The position numbers and the translations under genes were made by a program. Shown piece after piece: positions 22,898 to 35,014 of a DNA stretch of 64,000 nt. The notes beneath the pieces were generated by a model. That model worked only from the letters and a program-made list of their open reading frames with translations. It was not told the DNA's origin and did no database searches. The stretch's first letter is position 1. Each line of letters begins with the position of its first letter. This stretch comes from Erythroxylum novogranatense (taxonomy: Eukaryota > Streptophyta > Magnoliopsida > Malpighiales > Erythroxylaceae): the NCBI GenBank assembly GCA_029891385.1, contig CM057228.1:86044964-86108963 (forward strand), in the 5' to 3' direction.

Positions 22898-22990
22898 AGA
22901 TCGGGCTTTATAACCATCGTCATCAACACCGCTATATCGGGCTTTATAGCCATATCATTGATTCATCGATACACCGAGCTTTATAGCCAA
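22898..22990 (+). repeat. Three GGGCTTTATAGCC units with about 37-bp period
   Basis: Units lie near 22912, 22938 and 22976, with GGCT/AGCC stems around a TTAT loop; the first and third are slightly diverged. All three match the consensus in the 3' LTR (about 30648-30733). Confidence 0.6.
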
Positions 22991-23840
22991 ACACCGTACA
23001 TTTATCGATATCGCATCGCATGCATAATTGCATGATCGATAATGGACGTGCCCTAAGTTGCTATTTTTACCGATAAGAGCTTGAGCTCTCTCATATCAGA
23101 TCGACGCCACGAGCCCGAGGGGAGAAATCCTCGACGCGTCCCCACCGAACACCGACCGAGCACTTGGGCACAATATCAATAACCGGAAAGAGTCACATAT
23201 GCATTGCATTCGCATAAATGACCTGTTTTGTGATAAGTACCGCCGTGATGGTATGTGTTATCGTGTGAATGGTTTATTATCGGATATGGTTATTGACCGC
23301 TTATTGGTAATTGATGATTATCAGATTGCATCAGACGCCACGGGCGTAATGCATGATTTGAGTGAACCATCGATGATGGTTTTCACCGAGTTCGCAAAAC
23401 TCACCCAAAATTTGCATCTATTTTTCAGGGCTCAAGAATACCCGGTTGACACGGGAGTATGTCTCATCGTAGACGAGTAAAGGTTAGAGGTCGGATCGGT
23501 CAGGTTCGCATTAGTGTTTTAGTAAATTGTATTCCGCAATCACCGTATAACAAGGCTTTATATTTTATCGAGCCATTGTGGTATAAATGTTTTATTGCAT
23601 TGATCGATTGTAATTATTATCGATGACCGTAATAATCGAAATCTGGTTTTATTGAACACGGATTTTAATTACTTACTTGTGTTTTGTGTGAACGTGGAGT
23701 TAATGGCTCCAAAAAGAAAAAAAAATGTATACTGGATTTTAAATCGACTGATGTAGTACGCCACTCTCGTGGGACACGGACTCGGATATCACCAACGATA
23801 TTGGGTTCGGGTCTTACGGGTGTGGGGTGTTACATTTAGG

Positions 23841-23852
23841 TGGTATCAGAGC
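23841..23852 (+). promoter_or_regulatory. Primer binding site of element C (tRNA-Met)
   Basis: TGGTATCAGAGC, exact, six bases after the LTR end at 23834. Confidence 0.9.
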
Positions 23853-26800
23853 CCAGTAGTACGTAATGTATCTGGGCACAGTTTGGAACATAGGTTGCAT
23901 GCATTTGAGTCGCGTCGTTGCAGCATCGGGTAATCGATCCCTAGTCGAGTCGCCGAGGATAAATCCTACGGTGCATAAGTGTCAAGTGATTAAGTGAGAG
24001 AAGAGTGAGACTGGATTAGAGTGAAAATCCCTAAAAGGGGATAATCAATTAGGAAAGGATAAAGGAAAAAAAATGGATAAGAAGGTTGATATTGTACTGG
24101 GTTAGAAACCCTTATAAGTGATAGTAGAATGACTGTGTTGGCCTAGACTGATTAAGAATTTCCGAATTAAATTGACAATATTATGGTGACAGAAAAAAAA
24201 TGAAGATGTTGAGAACTTGGAGAGGTCCATTAGAGATATGGAAACATATTGGTTATAGTAGATCTAAGTGAAATTAAAAAGCCCGGGATAGTTAGGTAAT
24301 TACAGTTCTGACTGTATATGACATGAAAGGGGGAAATATTGGAATTGAGTAAAATGTAGATGGTCCAATCGGGCATATTTTGATTCATTGTATTCAAGTT
24401 AGAGATTAGTAGATTTTATAGGCAGATGATAATAGCGAAATGGAAAGAAGCTCAATAAAGTACTGTAACGGTTTATTGAGAACTGAAAGAATCGAAAAGG
24501 AAAGATGTTCAGTGCCTATTTGAGTGAGATAAAAGTGTACAGATAAACGGAAGAATTTGTGAAATGGTTATGATCTGGATCGCATAAGCTTGAGATTGAA
24601 ATGGTTATGTGATTATTGTGTTACGAGTTTGGAAATTCGTATAATAAAATCATAAAGGAAAAAAAAAGACAGACTGATGATTCTACTGATGGTGTATGGG
24701 GAAATACTGAATTAGGTGTATATGGACACGAAAATGGTAAATGGATAGGTATATAGATAGAGATAAAATGGAGTAGTATCAACGACTTTGTCAGATATTG
24801 GGGACTGTGAACACCCGATCATAGACTGTTTGAGGAAATAGAAGATAAGTAGCAGAAAACGGAATGAAAAATAAGAATAATGATCATAAGCTGATAAGCC
24901 AAATTGATATGACCTTACAAGGTCAAGTTGCACGTAACGGATAGGGGAATGAGACATACAGTTTAATGAAGACACTCTTATGCCATCATTGAACATATCA
25001 GAACATTTCTTTCGCGAAGGTTCCTTGTGACAGTCACTTAAACACTTTCTTTACCACTTGTTCTGTAATCTATACCAAAATCACTTTTCAATTCCTCTCA
25101 TACAGGTACACTCAGTCCACTTTTGTCTTACTTTAACCTCTTAAGAACTTCACACTTATAATCACTCTAAACATTTACCGCTCATTTCCTTTATGATTTC
25201 CATATATCTGTCACATACATTTCATTAGTCACAATCAACATTACTGTCCAATAGATATCCCTAACAGTAAATTGACTTAAATACAATAACTCTTTTCATA
25301 CACCACTATTGTGGTTTCATTCTTTTCAAGATCTTTATTTCATTCTCACCATATGATTGAGATTGTACGAATAGTGAAGAAGGATTGAAACACAATTAGG
25401 AATAATCATTGGTTGATGAGATTTTTGTGGACAAAATTAAAAGTGAAATTAGGTCATAGCTCATATCACGAGATTATCGCATTGTATGTATGTAAATGTA
25501 AAGAATTCCATATTAGTGAGATTTTAATTGAGGTGATTCTATTGCAATGTGAAGTGAATCGATCTCCGCTTATGATGCAAAACCGCTGAGGAATCTAGAT
25601 TTGAAACGAAAATAAAAAAAGTCCCGAATCGAGAAGAGAGATACTAAAATAAAATGGAAAATTTTTGGAGGTTTAAATATGGATGACAAGGTATCAACAT
25701 ATGTTGATATGAAAGATATGAAAACAGTTGAGAAGAGAAAATGAAAAAGAGAAACTGAATAGAGACAAGAGGGTCAACAAGGGAAACTGACAATGAGGTG
25801 ATGTAGTGACACCTTCATAAAGAAATTGCAGATACACTAAGTGTGGACTCAATAAAAAGGGTAAAAGATGTATGGTAAAGTCAATAAGACCCTAATAGGG
25901 ATCTATGCGAAGTAAGCAAATGGTAGTAGTTGTGATTAGAGATAGAATGTGTTTGGAATTGTGGAACAAAGGAAAAGTAAAAGAACGATAGGACTAATTG
26001 AGGAATCGACATCGATGATATTCATACATTGGAAGAGTGGGTAGTGAGTATTGAACTACGACAATATGTTGAACAAGTATGAAATAAATTGAACTCGATC
26101 GTGATAAATGGTATTAGTGCCATTCTCATTATTGAAAGCCTTGGAGATCAGAGATTCCCATAAGCATACAATCGTGTTAATTTGAGGAAAGAGACGGTAT
26201 AGATACGACAATGCTAGAATGAACAAACAATTCGCCTACTACCCTTAACTAGTGAATGATAATCTGCAATGAACAAATCAATTACGATATTGGGATTGTC
26301 AATGATTGTCAAGATTATGGGTTATCGTGAGGAATTTCGGAAAATTGAAGTTGTAAAAATAGTGATAAGAAAGGTTAAGAGTGCGAGAAAGTAAAAGGGG
26401 AAATCTTATGATGAGTTTGAATATACGAATGGAATTGGAAAACTATAGTGAACAAAAGTCGAAGGAGAAGTAAGTGTGCAGATAAAAGGTATTAGAACAA
26501 GAAAGTGAACAATAAAGTTAGACACTCTAGTCAAAGATATTTGAAAAGTGAAATTGAGTAATTGTAGGTATAGAATGAAGTGATTCTTGGCTCAAGTGTT
26601 TATAGGTTGAATGTCCAATAGGAAAAGGTTTGATTATGGTCTTGTTATAGAGTTTTGATTCATCGAGAATATATCTTTGTTACACCGCATAAGGCTCACC
26701 GAGAGTTAAAGACCGTAATGGGTTTGAGACTAAAATGTGTGAGAAAAAGGAAAGTGGTGAGAAAAGCGCATGGTTAGCTAAAGTGGAATCGGATCGGACA

Positions 26801-27394
26801 AATGAGACAGAGTAAATCAGATATCCGGATAAAGTGTATGAACACTATAGAGCAGTTGAAATTGTCTTACGAGAATCGAATTTAAATATAAAGTGAATGG
26901 CATATAAAAAATGACCGCATTAGGTACATTGTTACCGATTATAGTGAAGTGGACTTAAATGTTATCTTGATTGGTACCAAGGAATGTAAATCGTCCCCGA
27001 CGCGATTAAGGGAGGTACCAAAGAAATGGAGATGTCCTCAATGGAATACTGAATAGACTATATGGCATTGTGGGAAAAAGGTATTAGAGGAATAAAATGT
27101 GATAAGTGAATAGATTCAAAATATCAGCATCGAGCTACATACCGTAACCAAAGGTAGTGACTATCTTAGAAATGGCAAGTGAGAAATAGCTAAGAAAAAT
27201 GAGATCGCCAACTTATAGTCTTGTCAAATCCGCTCTCTGCACTAAGTGATAACGAAGTTAACCAAATTAGTAATGAACCACTGACCGAGAGTGGTTATCG
27301 TGATCACTTGAAAAGTGAATTATTAAGTGGAAAAGTGTATGAGATATGTAGAATCATATGATTACCGCTTGTCATAGTGAACTGTTGATTTGAG
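23853..27394 (+). other. Non-coding interior of element C
   Basis: The plus strand is strongly A/G-rich, apart from 24990-25370. No zinc knuckle, protease, RT or integrase motif is present; the longest open stretch (94 codons, minus strand, 24712-24996) shows no known domain. Confidence 0.7.
24990..25370 (+). other. Segment of reversed base skew inside element C
   Basis: The plus strand switches sharply from A/G-rich to C/T-rich and back. The reverse complement of this segment resembles its flanks in composition, which suggests a local inversion or an inserted fragment. No repeats were found at the edges by eye. Confidence 0.4.
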
Positions 27395-27429
27395 AATTTC
27401 GAGGACGAAATTTTATAAGGAGGGAGAAT
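27395..27429 (+). promoter_or_regulatory. Inverted repeat plus polypurine tract of element C
   Basis: AATTTCGAGGACGAAATT at 27395-27412, then AAGGAGGGAGAA directly before the 3' LTR at 27430. Confidence 0.75.
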
Positions 27430-30400
27430 TGTAACATCCCACCCTCCTGGAAGGGTAAAATAGTAAAATTGGCATAGGATGAGATTGGTAAGGAATAATT
27501 AGTATCGTTTGCATAATAGGATTGATACACAAGATCAATTGTGTACATGGAATTACGTAAATGCATTCATGACATTCCTGAATTGGGTCTAACGGTATTT
27601 TATTGTGATTAACGTGGTTATGGGATTTGAAAAATTATTCGAAAAGGCCGTTAAGCGTTTTCGATTTTAAGGGATTTTCAGAATTTTTCTGAAATTTTCG
27701 AGAAAATTTCTGACCGCAAAATCGCCGGATGGTAGCCTAAACATGTTTTGGGGTAGAAAAGGTGATTTTCGTGATTGAAAATTATTTGGAGTGCATTGTT
27801 ACTGTTTTATAATTTTAAGGAATTTCATTAATTTCTAAAATAATTCGGAAATTCTGACCGGATAAATTGCCAATAGCGAACCTATTCGATTTTTAGTAGA
27901 AAGTTGCTACCCAATGGCATCAGATTATTGGGTATATTATTGTGGGAGTGCAATTAGGGTCATTGGAGTTGATTGGGTTAGTTTTGATCCGGATTGGATT
28001 ATAATATATTATTTTGACTTTTCTTTAAACCAATCACCTTTGGCCACCTTATACCTTCATTTAATGCTCCTTCTTTGTGTCTATCGGTTTTGGTCTTAAT
28101 AATTCAAGAAAAGAGCAAGTGGATGGGTTGAAAACTCATCCAAAGCACCTTTTCCATTTGCCTATCCTCCATCGATTTTCTCCTTCTCCATTCTCATTGA
28201 TTTTGCTTTTCTTCACCTTCCCCAAACTACTTCATGCTTATTGTTTTATCATCATGATGAGTTCTTGTTGGAGGGTAGAAGAAATGGTTAGAAGGCATAG
28301 TTAAGGCAAAGAGTTGAAAAGAAGAGAGGAATTGGAAGCTTAAGTAGGTAAGGTTTTAAGTTTGTTTTAATGATGTTTTGATTATGTAGTTCATAAATCA
28401 TGATTAGTAGATGCATTTAAAGGGGTTATTGTTTATTAATTATGAGTTATGATGGTTAAATGTTATGAAAAGATAGTTTGAATTGTTGGGTTATGTTTGA
28501 GTATGATTTGAAGAAGCTTGCTTGAAAGATGTGTTGTTAACTTGATTTTGGATGATTCAAGATGATTTCTCTTGCAAAAAAAATGATTATGTAAGGTGCT
28601 GCCAATTTTAGTAAAATGCTTAGGTGATGGTATTGAAGAGTTATTGGTTGAATTCTTAATTACTTGGGATGATTGATGGTTTAGAAATGGGTGGAATGGT
28701 ATAGAAACCATAGAATATGGTTTAGACTTAAGTGCTGGAAAATTTACTTTGACCTATTACACTGATTTAATCATAACTCATTGTGTAGATATGAAAATGA
28801 GGCAAGGTTTGTGCCCAATTAAACTTTGGGATGTTGGCTTCAATTTAGTGTGAAATAGGTGTTGTTGAATTCCAATGATAGAAGGGTGAAATTTTGCATG
28901 GAAAGTTACTGTTCCATTGCCTGTGAACAGTAACCGCAACCATGACATCTGAGTTTTGTTGATTTTATGAATTAATTGAGATGGAATTAGGAGAATGGTC
29001 TTCATGGAAGTTGTAGCATATTTGATTATCTTTCCATTGCTACTGATCTTGTTATTTTATAATTGTGTATTGGGAGATATGAATTGATTACTAATGGCTG
29101 GTTTTGAGCATTTTGGATGAAACCTAGTTTAAGTGTGATTTTGTGAGTTTACTGATTTGAGGCAATTTTAACATTTTATGTGGACTGAATTGGTGTGAGT
29201 GAGCTTCTGAAAAGTTGTAGAGGAAGAGATTATCTTGAAATTGATATTTGGTATGTAATTTTAGAAGTCAGAATTGGGAGATATGATTTTCAAAACTGAT
29301 CCTACATTAGGTTATGAATGGCTGATGATAACAGAAACTTCCATAACAATTTTAAAATTGTTAGAGATCGAATTGGTGTTGAGTGCTTCATGAAAATGAA
29401 TTTTATGATGTTATCTTTACAAGGATATAAATTTCTGATTTTATTGACTTATATACTGGAAGTTATGCTTTTGTAAGATTACTGCCCAAATTGAAGGATT
29501 TCAGGACAGTAACATTAGATGAATTAATCGACTTGGTTTGCAATAGAATTTGATTTTGGGTTGTTCATGAAAGTTGTAGAGGACATTGTGAACTTATTGA
29601 CCATATTTTTTGGTAATTTATTACTAAGGAATCAGTGAGTTATGAAATTGTAAATGTACTGCCCTGTGTTGAGGGAAATTTTGAAGGCAGAAGGTTTGAT
29701 GGATTATTTGAGACTCTTAAGGTTGGATTTGAATTTTTGGTCTTCTTGAGAATTGTAGAGCTTTTCATAAGCTTTCCAATGAGGTATAGTGGGTATTTTT
29801 CTGATTTGTGTGCTAAAAGTTAGAGTAGTTGGAAATTGGGATTTACATCCGGAAAGAAGGAGGGCAAGGCATAAGGTCGCCTCATGAAAGCGACACGTCG
29901 CTCATGAGGCGAGACAGACGCGCTGCCTCATGAGGGGCGGTTTCAGCCATGAGGGCGAGATTGAAGGAGGCAGGTCGCGCGACGCCTCGCCTCGCGACGA
30001 CAGAAGGTGAAATCGCCATCGCTGGCGGGCGCCTCGCCCCATGAGGCGCATTTATGGAAATGTTTATTTTTAAAATTTTATTTGGTATTAAATGGTACAA
30101 TTGTTCTTTGTCAATTTCTTTCCCGTCCGACGTCCGATTGACCTGATTCCAGAGGCATCGGATTCGTTGAATATTTAATTTCATTTTCTGAAAAAACGGA
30201 ATTTTAGACGGAATTTGACGTAGCCCTATCGATGAACATGTAAACACTGCTTTGTTTTATTTAATTTGGGACCTATAGAGGTCCGAATCATGCACCGTCG
30301 GCGCCTATAGATTTCTAATTTTCATAGAATTTTATTATGAGAAAATATTGAGTTAGGACCGGAATTCATGAACATGCATATCTCATCAACATGAGCACAA

Positions 30401-31568
30401 ATTTCATATTTCGTGACTCGTATTTTTTTCGATTCATATAGAGGCTCAATTAGAGCGCCGATTGACCGACGTCATGAGGCTTTCCGCATTAGCTCGAAGT
30501 AATAGGTGAGTAACCTAGTTGGTTTCTCAAATTTCTGGTTGTTTACATGCTTAACGTGAATTACGTGCAAAAGTGAATTGAATGAGCACCGTATGACTCA
30601 CCGCATGTATGAGATTGTATTGTATGATTTTACCGACATTGGTAGATCGGGCTTTATAGCCACCGCATCAACACTCGCTATATCGGGCTTTATAGCCATA
30701 TCATTGATTCATCGATACACCGGGCTTTATAGCCAAACACCGTACATTTATCGATATCGCATCGCATGCATAATTGCATGATCGATAATGGACGTGCCCA
30801 AGTTGCTATTTTACCGATAAGAGCTTGAGCTCTCATATCGCATCGACCGCCACGAGCCCGAGGGAGAAATCTCGACGCGTCCCCACCGAACACCGACCGA
30901 GCACTTGGGCACAATCATCAATAACAGGAAAGAGTCACATATGCATTGCATTCGCATAAATGACCTGCTTTGTGATAAGTACCGCTTCGTGATGGTATGT
31001 GTTATCGTGAATGGTTTATCGTTATCGGATATGGTTATTGATCGCTTATTGGTAATTGATGATTATCAGATTGCATCAGACGCCACGGGCGTAATGCATG
31101 ATTTTGAGTGAACCATCGATGATGGTTTTCACCGAGTTCGCAAAACTCACCCAAAATTTGCATCTATTTTTCAGTCTCAAGAATACCCTGTTGACACGGA
31201 GTATGTCTCATCAGACGAGTAAAGGTTAGAGGTGGGATCACCAGGTTCAGCATTAGTGTTTTAGTAAATTGTATTCGCAATCATCGTATAACAAGGCTTT
31301 ATATTTTATCGAGCCATGTGGTATAAATGTTTTATTGATTGGTCGATTGTAATTATTCTTGGATGACCGTAATAACCGAACCTGGTTTTATTGAACACGG
31401 ATTTTAATTACTTCTTTGTGTTTGCCGTGTGAACGTGGAGTTAATGGCTCCAAAAAGAAAAAAATGTATCTCGGATTTTAAATCGATCGATGTAAGACGC
31501 CACTCGTGGGACACGGACTCGGATATCACCAACGATATCGGTTCGGGTCTTACGGTGTGGGTGTTACA
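27430..31568 (+). repeat. 3' LTR of element C (4139 bp)
   Basis: It starts TGTAACATCCCACC and ends GTGTTACA before the duplicated CTTAA. It is about 46 bp shorter than the 5' copy, mostly through loss in the CpG array and homopolymers. Confidence 0.9.
29876..30053 (+). repeat. CpG-rich array in the 3' LTR of C, altered
   Basis: It corresponds to 22116-22303, but CGCGAG of the 5' copy repeatedly reads CATGAG here (at least five places), and some units are shortened. Confidence 0.7.
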
Positions 31569-31573
31569 CTTAA

Positions 31574-32133
31574 TAAGGTTGGTCAAAGATGAAGCCTTAG
31601 GAAATTAAAAAAAACTAAGCATTTACATGAAACCTAAGCCCAAATTTTCAAGTCCAAATTTCCTCCTTAAAACTTTTCCCAAAATTTTCATCTTCCTCTT
31701 TCCATTTCAAACTTAACTTTGTGGGCTCCCACTTAAAAGCCCATAGGCTCCATTCCTTTTCATTTAATCTTCCATACAAACCCTAGCCCACTTAATTAAT
31801 AAACCTAAAGCCTTATAACCATTTAAACAAATTCTAATTTATTCTAACATGACCTAATTTAATAATTTTATTCTTTGAAAATATAATACAAAAATTAAAA
31901 TTTAATTTAACTAAATTCCTGAAATTTAATATTATTGCTATAAATTCTAGCTCTCAATTTCTTCAATTACTAATTATTGCTTTAAAATCCCAAATTATTC
32001 TAACCAATCGGAAATCTAATAAAATCATAATTGAAACCCTAATTACTTCAATTAATACTAGCCAAAAGATAATGAACTTACCAATAATTTAAACAAACCT
32101 ATTTAATAAAGAAAAAGGGAACGGGGTCTAACA
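31574..32133 (-). repeat. 3' LTR of element B, segment right of element C
   Basis: Resumes with TAAGGTTGGTCAAAG and is collinear with the end of the right LTR (39559-40123); it ends GGGGTCTAACA at 32133. Confidence 0.9.
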
Positions 32134-32701
32134 TTTCTTCCCCCCTTAAAAGAATTTCGTCCTCGAAATTCTTACCTAAATCACGGAAGAGCTGAGGATA
32201 CTTCTCTTCCATAGCTTCCAATGGTTCCCATGTGGCTTCTTCCACCAAATGATTCCTCCATAACACTTTTACTAACTGTATTGTCTTATTCTTAAGCACC
32301 TTTTCTTTTGTATCCAAAATCTGCACTGGAAGCTCTTCATAACTCAAATCCTCACTCAATTGAACTTCATCAGCCTGAATAATATGAGACGGATCTGATC
32401 GGTATCTCCTCAACATTGAGATATGAAAAACATCATGAATCTGAGATAACTCTGGAGGCAAGGCTAACTTATATGCCAAAGGACCAATCCTCTCCAGAAT
32501 CTCATACGGCCCCACAAATCTCGGACTCAGCTTACCCTTCTTTCCAAATCTCAGAATTCCTTTCCAAGGAGAAGTCTTTAGAAACACTTTCTCTCCAACC
32601 TCATACTCCATCTTCTTCCGATGAGAATCTTCATAACTTTTCATTCGATCCTGAGCTGCTTTTAATCTCTGCTTAATCACATTGACTTTATCTATCATCA
32701 T
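32099..32701 (-). pseudogene. Element B integrase C-terminus with chromodomain
   Basis: The 200-codon stretch begins at MMIDKVNVIKQRLKAAQDRMK, the usual helix after the integrase core. Next come VGEKVFLKTSPWKG and FVGPYEILERIG (GPY/F module), IHDVFHISMLRRY, and a chromodomain at about residues 118-172 (YEELPVQILDTKEK to WEPLEAMEEKYPQLF). Such chromodomains steer integration towards marked chromatin. The frame runs on through the inverted repeat and polypurine tract (NFEDEILLRGEE) and stops at 32099, about 35 bp inside the LTR. A one-base shift at about 32700 separates it from the integrase core. Confidence 0.85.
32134..32170 (-). promoter_or_regulatory. Polypurine tract and inverted repeat of element B
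   Basis: On the minus strand AATTTCGAGGACGAAATT (32170-32153) is followed by CTTTTAAGGGGGGAAGAA and the LTR start TGTTAGACCCC at 32133. The tract is also read as codons by the overlapping pol frame. Confidence 0.8.
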
Positions 32702-33813
32702 CCTGAATCAACTCGACCCAAAAGCTTCCTGTCTCCCTCTTCATCCCAACACACCGGAGTCCGACATCTCCTCCCATACAGAGCCTCATAAGGAGCCATC
32801 TGAATGCTCGAATGATACGAATTGTTGTAAGCAAATTCGATCAATGGCAAGTGTTCATCCCAAGCTCCTCGAAAATCCATCACACAAGCCCTGAGTATTC
32901 CCTCAAGAGTCCGAATGGTTCTCTCAGACTGACCATCTGTCTGAGGATGAAAAGCAGTACTAAAACTTAACTTAGTACCTAATGCCTCCTGCAAACTGCC
33001 CCAAAATCTAGAAGTAAATCGAGGATCCCGATCAGACACTATCGAATCCAGAATTTCATGCAATCTCACTACCTCATCGATATACTTCTTAGCTAGCACA
33101 TGCAACAGATCTGTCTGTCTGATTGCCAAAAAATGGGCTGATTTTGTCAATCTATCCACAATCACCCATATGGCATCATGCCTCCTACTGATCTTGGGCA
33201 ATCCCATCAGAAAGTCCATAGTCACCTTCTGCCACTTCCACTCTGGAATAGATAAAGGCTTTAACTGTCCTGAAGGTGCTTGATGCTCAGCCTTAACTTG
33301 CTGACACACCAGACACTTACTCACATATTCGGCCACATCTTTCTTCATACCTCTCCACCAGAAATGTTCCTTAAGATACCTGTACATCCTGGTACTACCC
33401 GGATGCATAGCATACGGTCCATTGTGCGCTTCATCCAGAATCTCATCCTTCACCTCCTTGACATCTGGAATGCACAGCCTATTTCTGACTGTTAGAAGCC
33501 CATCATCACTCATTACCATGTCAGACTTCTTACCCTTCTGAATCTTTTCCCATAATCGACTCAGTTCTGCATCCTGACCCTGCAACTCTTTTACTTTATC
33601 TCGAAGAATCGGCCTTACCCGAAAAGTGGCAACCATGCAACTTGTCTCATCCTGCTCTAGACTGATCCTGAGCTTAGCCATCTCTTCTAATAGCGGCAAA
33701 TACACTGTCTGAACATATGCTATGGAAGACTTCCTACTCAAGGCATCTGCAACAACATTTGCCTTTCCTAGATGATACTCAATCAACGTGTCATAGTCTT
33801 CAAAGAAATTCAA
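32698..33813 (-). pseudogene. Element B end of RNase H and integrase core
   Basis: A 371-codon stretch. It opens with the end of RNase H (YHLGKANVVADALSRK). The HHCC zinc domain follows (HNGPYAMHPGSTRMYRYL, then CLVCQQVK), then the integrase core with Asp in VTMDFLMGLP, Asp in SDRDPRFTS and Glu in TDGQSERTIRTLE, all three intact. LIEFAYNNSYHSSIQMAPYEALYGRRCRTP region motifs mark the C-terminal side. The frame is lost at about 32700. Confidence 0.85.
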
Positions 33814-35014
33814 TCCACCTCCTCTGCCTCAAATTCAGCTCCTTCGACTCAACAAGTATTTGAGACTCTTGGATCAGTAAAGATCCTCGTCTGAACCTCA
33901 TATAGGTAATGTCTCCAGATCTTTAAAGCAAAGATCACTGCTGCTAACTCCAAATCATAGGTCGGATAATTTACCTTATAAGGCTTTAGGCTATAGTGAG
34001 GCATATGCTATCACCTTATCTTCCCGCATAAGCACACATCCTAACCCCTTTCCGAAGCGCCACTATACACGTAAAATGCCCATCTCACGTAAGCAACGCT
34101 AGAATCGAGCACTAGTCAATCGTGCTTCACTCCTCAAAACTTCTCCGCATTCATCACCCGCACAAACTTTGATTTTTCCTTAACAACTTAGTCAAAGGAG
34201 TAGCAATTAAGGAAAATCCCTCCACAAATCGCCTATAGTAACCAGCTAAACCCAGAAAGCTCCTCACCTCTTTCACTGTCGTTGGAGCATGCCAGTTCAC
34301 TACAGCTTCAACTTTCTTTGGGTCTACATGCACCCCATTCTTAGAAACAATGTGATCAAGAAAGACCACTTCACGTAGCCAAAATTCACATTTTGTGAAT
34401 TTGGCATACAACTCTCTCTCCCTCAGTCTCTGCAACACAATCCTCAAGTGCTCCTCATGGTCTCTCTGACTTCTGGAATACACCAGAATGTCATCGATAA
34501 AAACGATAACAAAATGATCTAAAAAGTCCTTAAAGACCCTGTTCATCAAATCCATGAAAGCAGCAGGAGCATTGGTCAGTCCAAATGGCATAACCAAAAA
34601 TTCATAATGACCATATCGAGTCCTGAAGGCTGTCTTGCTCACATCAGACTCCTTAATCCTGAGTTGATGGTAGCCAGACCTGAGATCAATCTTGGAGAAG
34701 ACCGTTGCTCCTTGCAGCTGATCAAACAAGTCATCTATCCGAGGCAATGGATACTTGTTTTTCACTGTCACCTGATTGAGCCTCCTGTAGTCAATGCACA
34801 TTCTCCAAGTTCCATCTTTCTTTCTCACAAACAAGACCGACGCTCCCCAAGGTGAAAAACTCGGCCTAATGAATCCCTTATCTAACAGATCCTCTAACTG
34901 CTCCTTCAGCTCCTTCAGCTCAGCTGGAGCCATCCTGTAAGGTGGAATCGAATAGAGTCGTCCCGGAGCCAAGTCAATAGCAAACTCAATCTCCTCTCCG
35001 GTGGTAACCCGCAA
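33814..35014 (-). pseudogene. Element B reverse transcriptase and broken RNase H
   Basis: RT is well preserved over 34154-35014: [86 protein letters not shown], and the catalytic FIDDILVYS with both Asp residues at about 34488-34514. The thumb region ends [16 protein letters not shown]. The following RNase H (33814-34153) cannot be read in a single frame and has multiple small indels, which may be partly sequence error. Confidence 0.8.

Larger units (their letters stand above)
19650..23834 (+). repeat. 5' LTR of element C (4185 bp)
   Basis: Ends are defined by the TSD on the left and the primer site seven bases to the right. Over most of its length it matches 27430-31568 almost base for base; differences cluster in CG-rich stretches and homopolymers. 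The short open frames seen inside recur only partly in the other copy and look incidental. Confidence 0.9.
19650..31568 (+). mobile_element. Element C: non-autonomous element with 4.2-kb LTRs, inside the LTR of B
   Basis: LTRs begin TGTAGCATCCC (5') and TGTAACATCCC (3') and end GTGTTACA. The target duplication CTTAA is exact. It has a tRNA-Met primer site, a polypurine tract and an interior of 3.6 kb without any gag-pol motif, so the two LTRs together are more than twice as long as the interior, as in LARD-type elements. The AATTTCGAGGACGAAATT motif before the polypurine tract links it to A and B. Confidence 0.9.
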
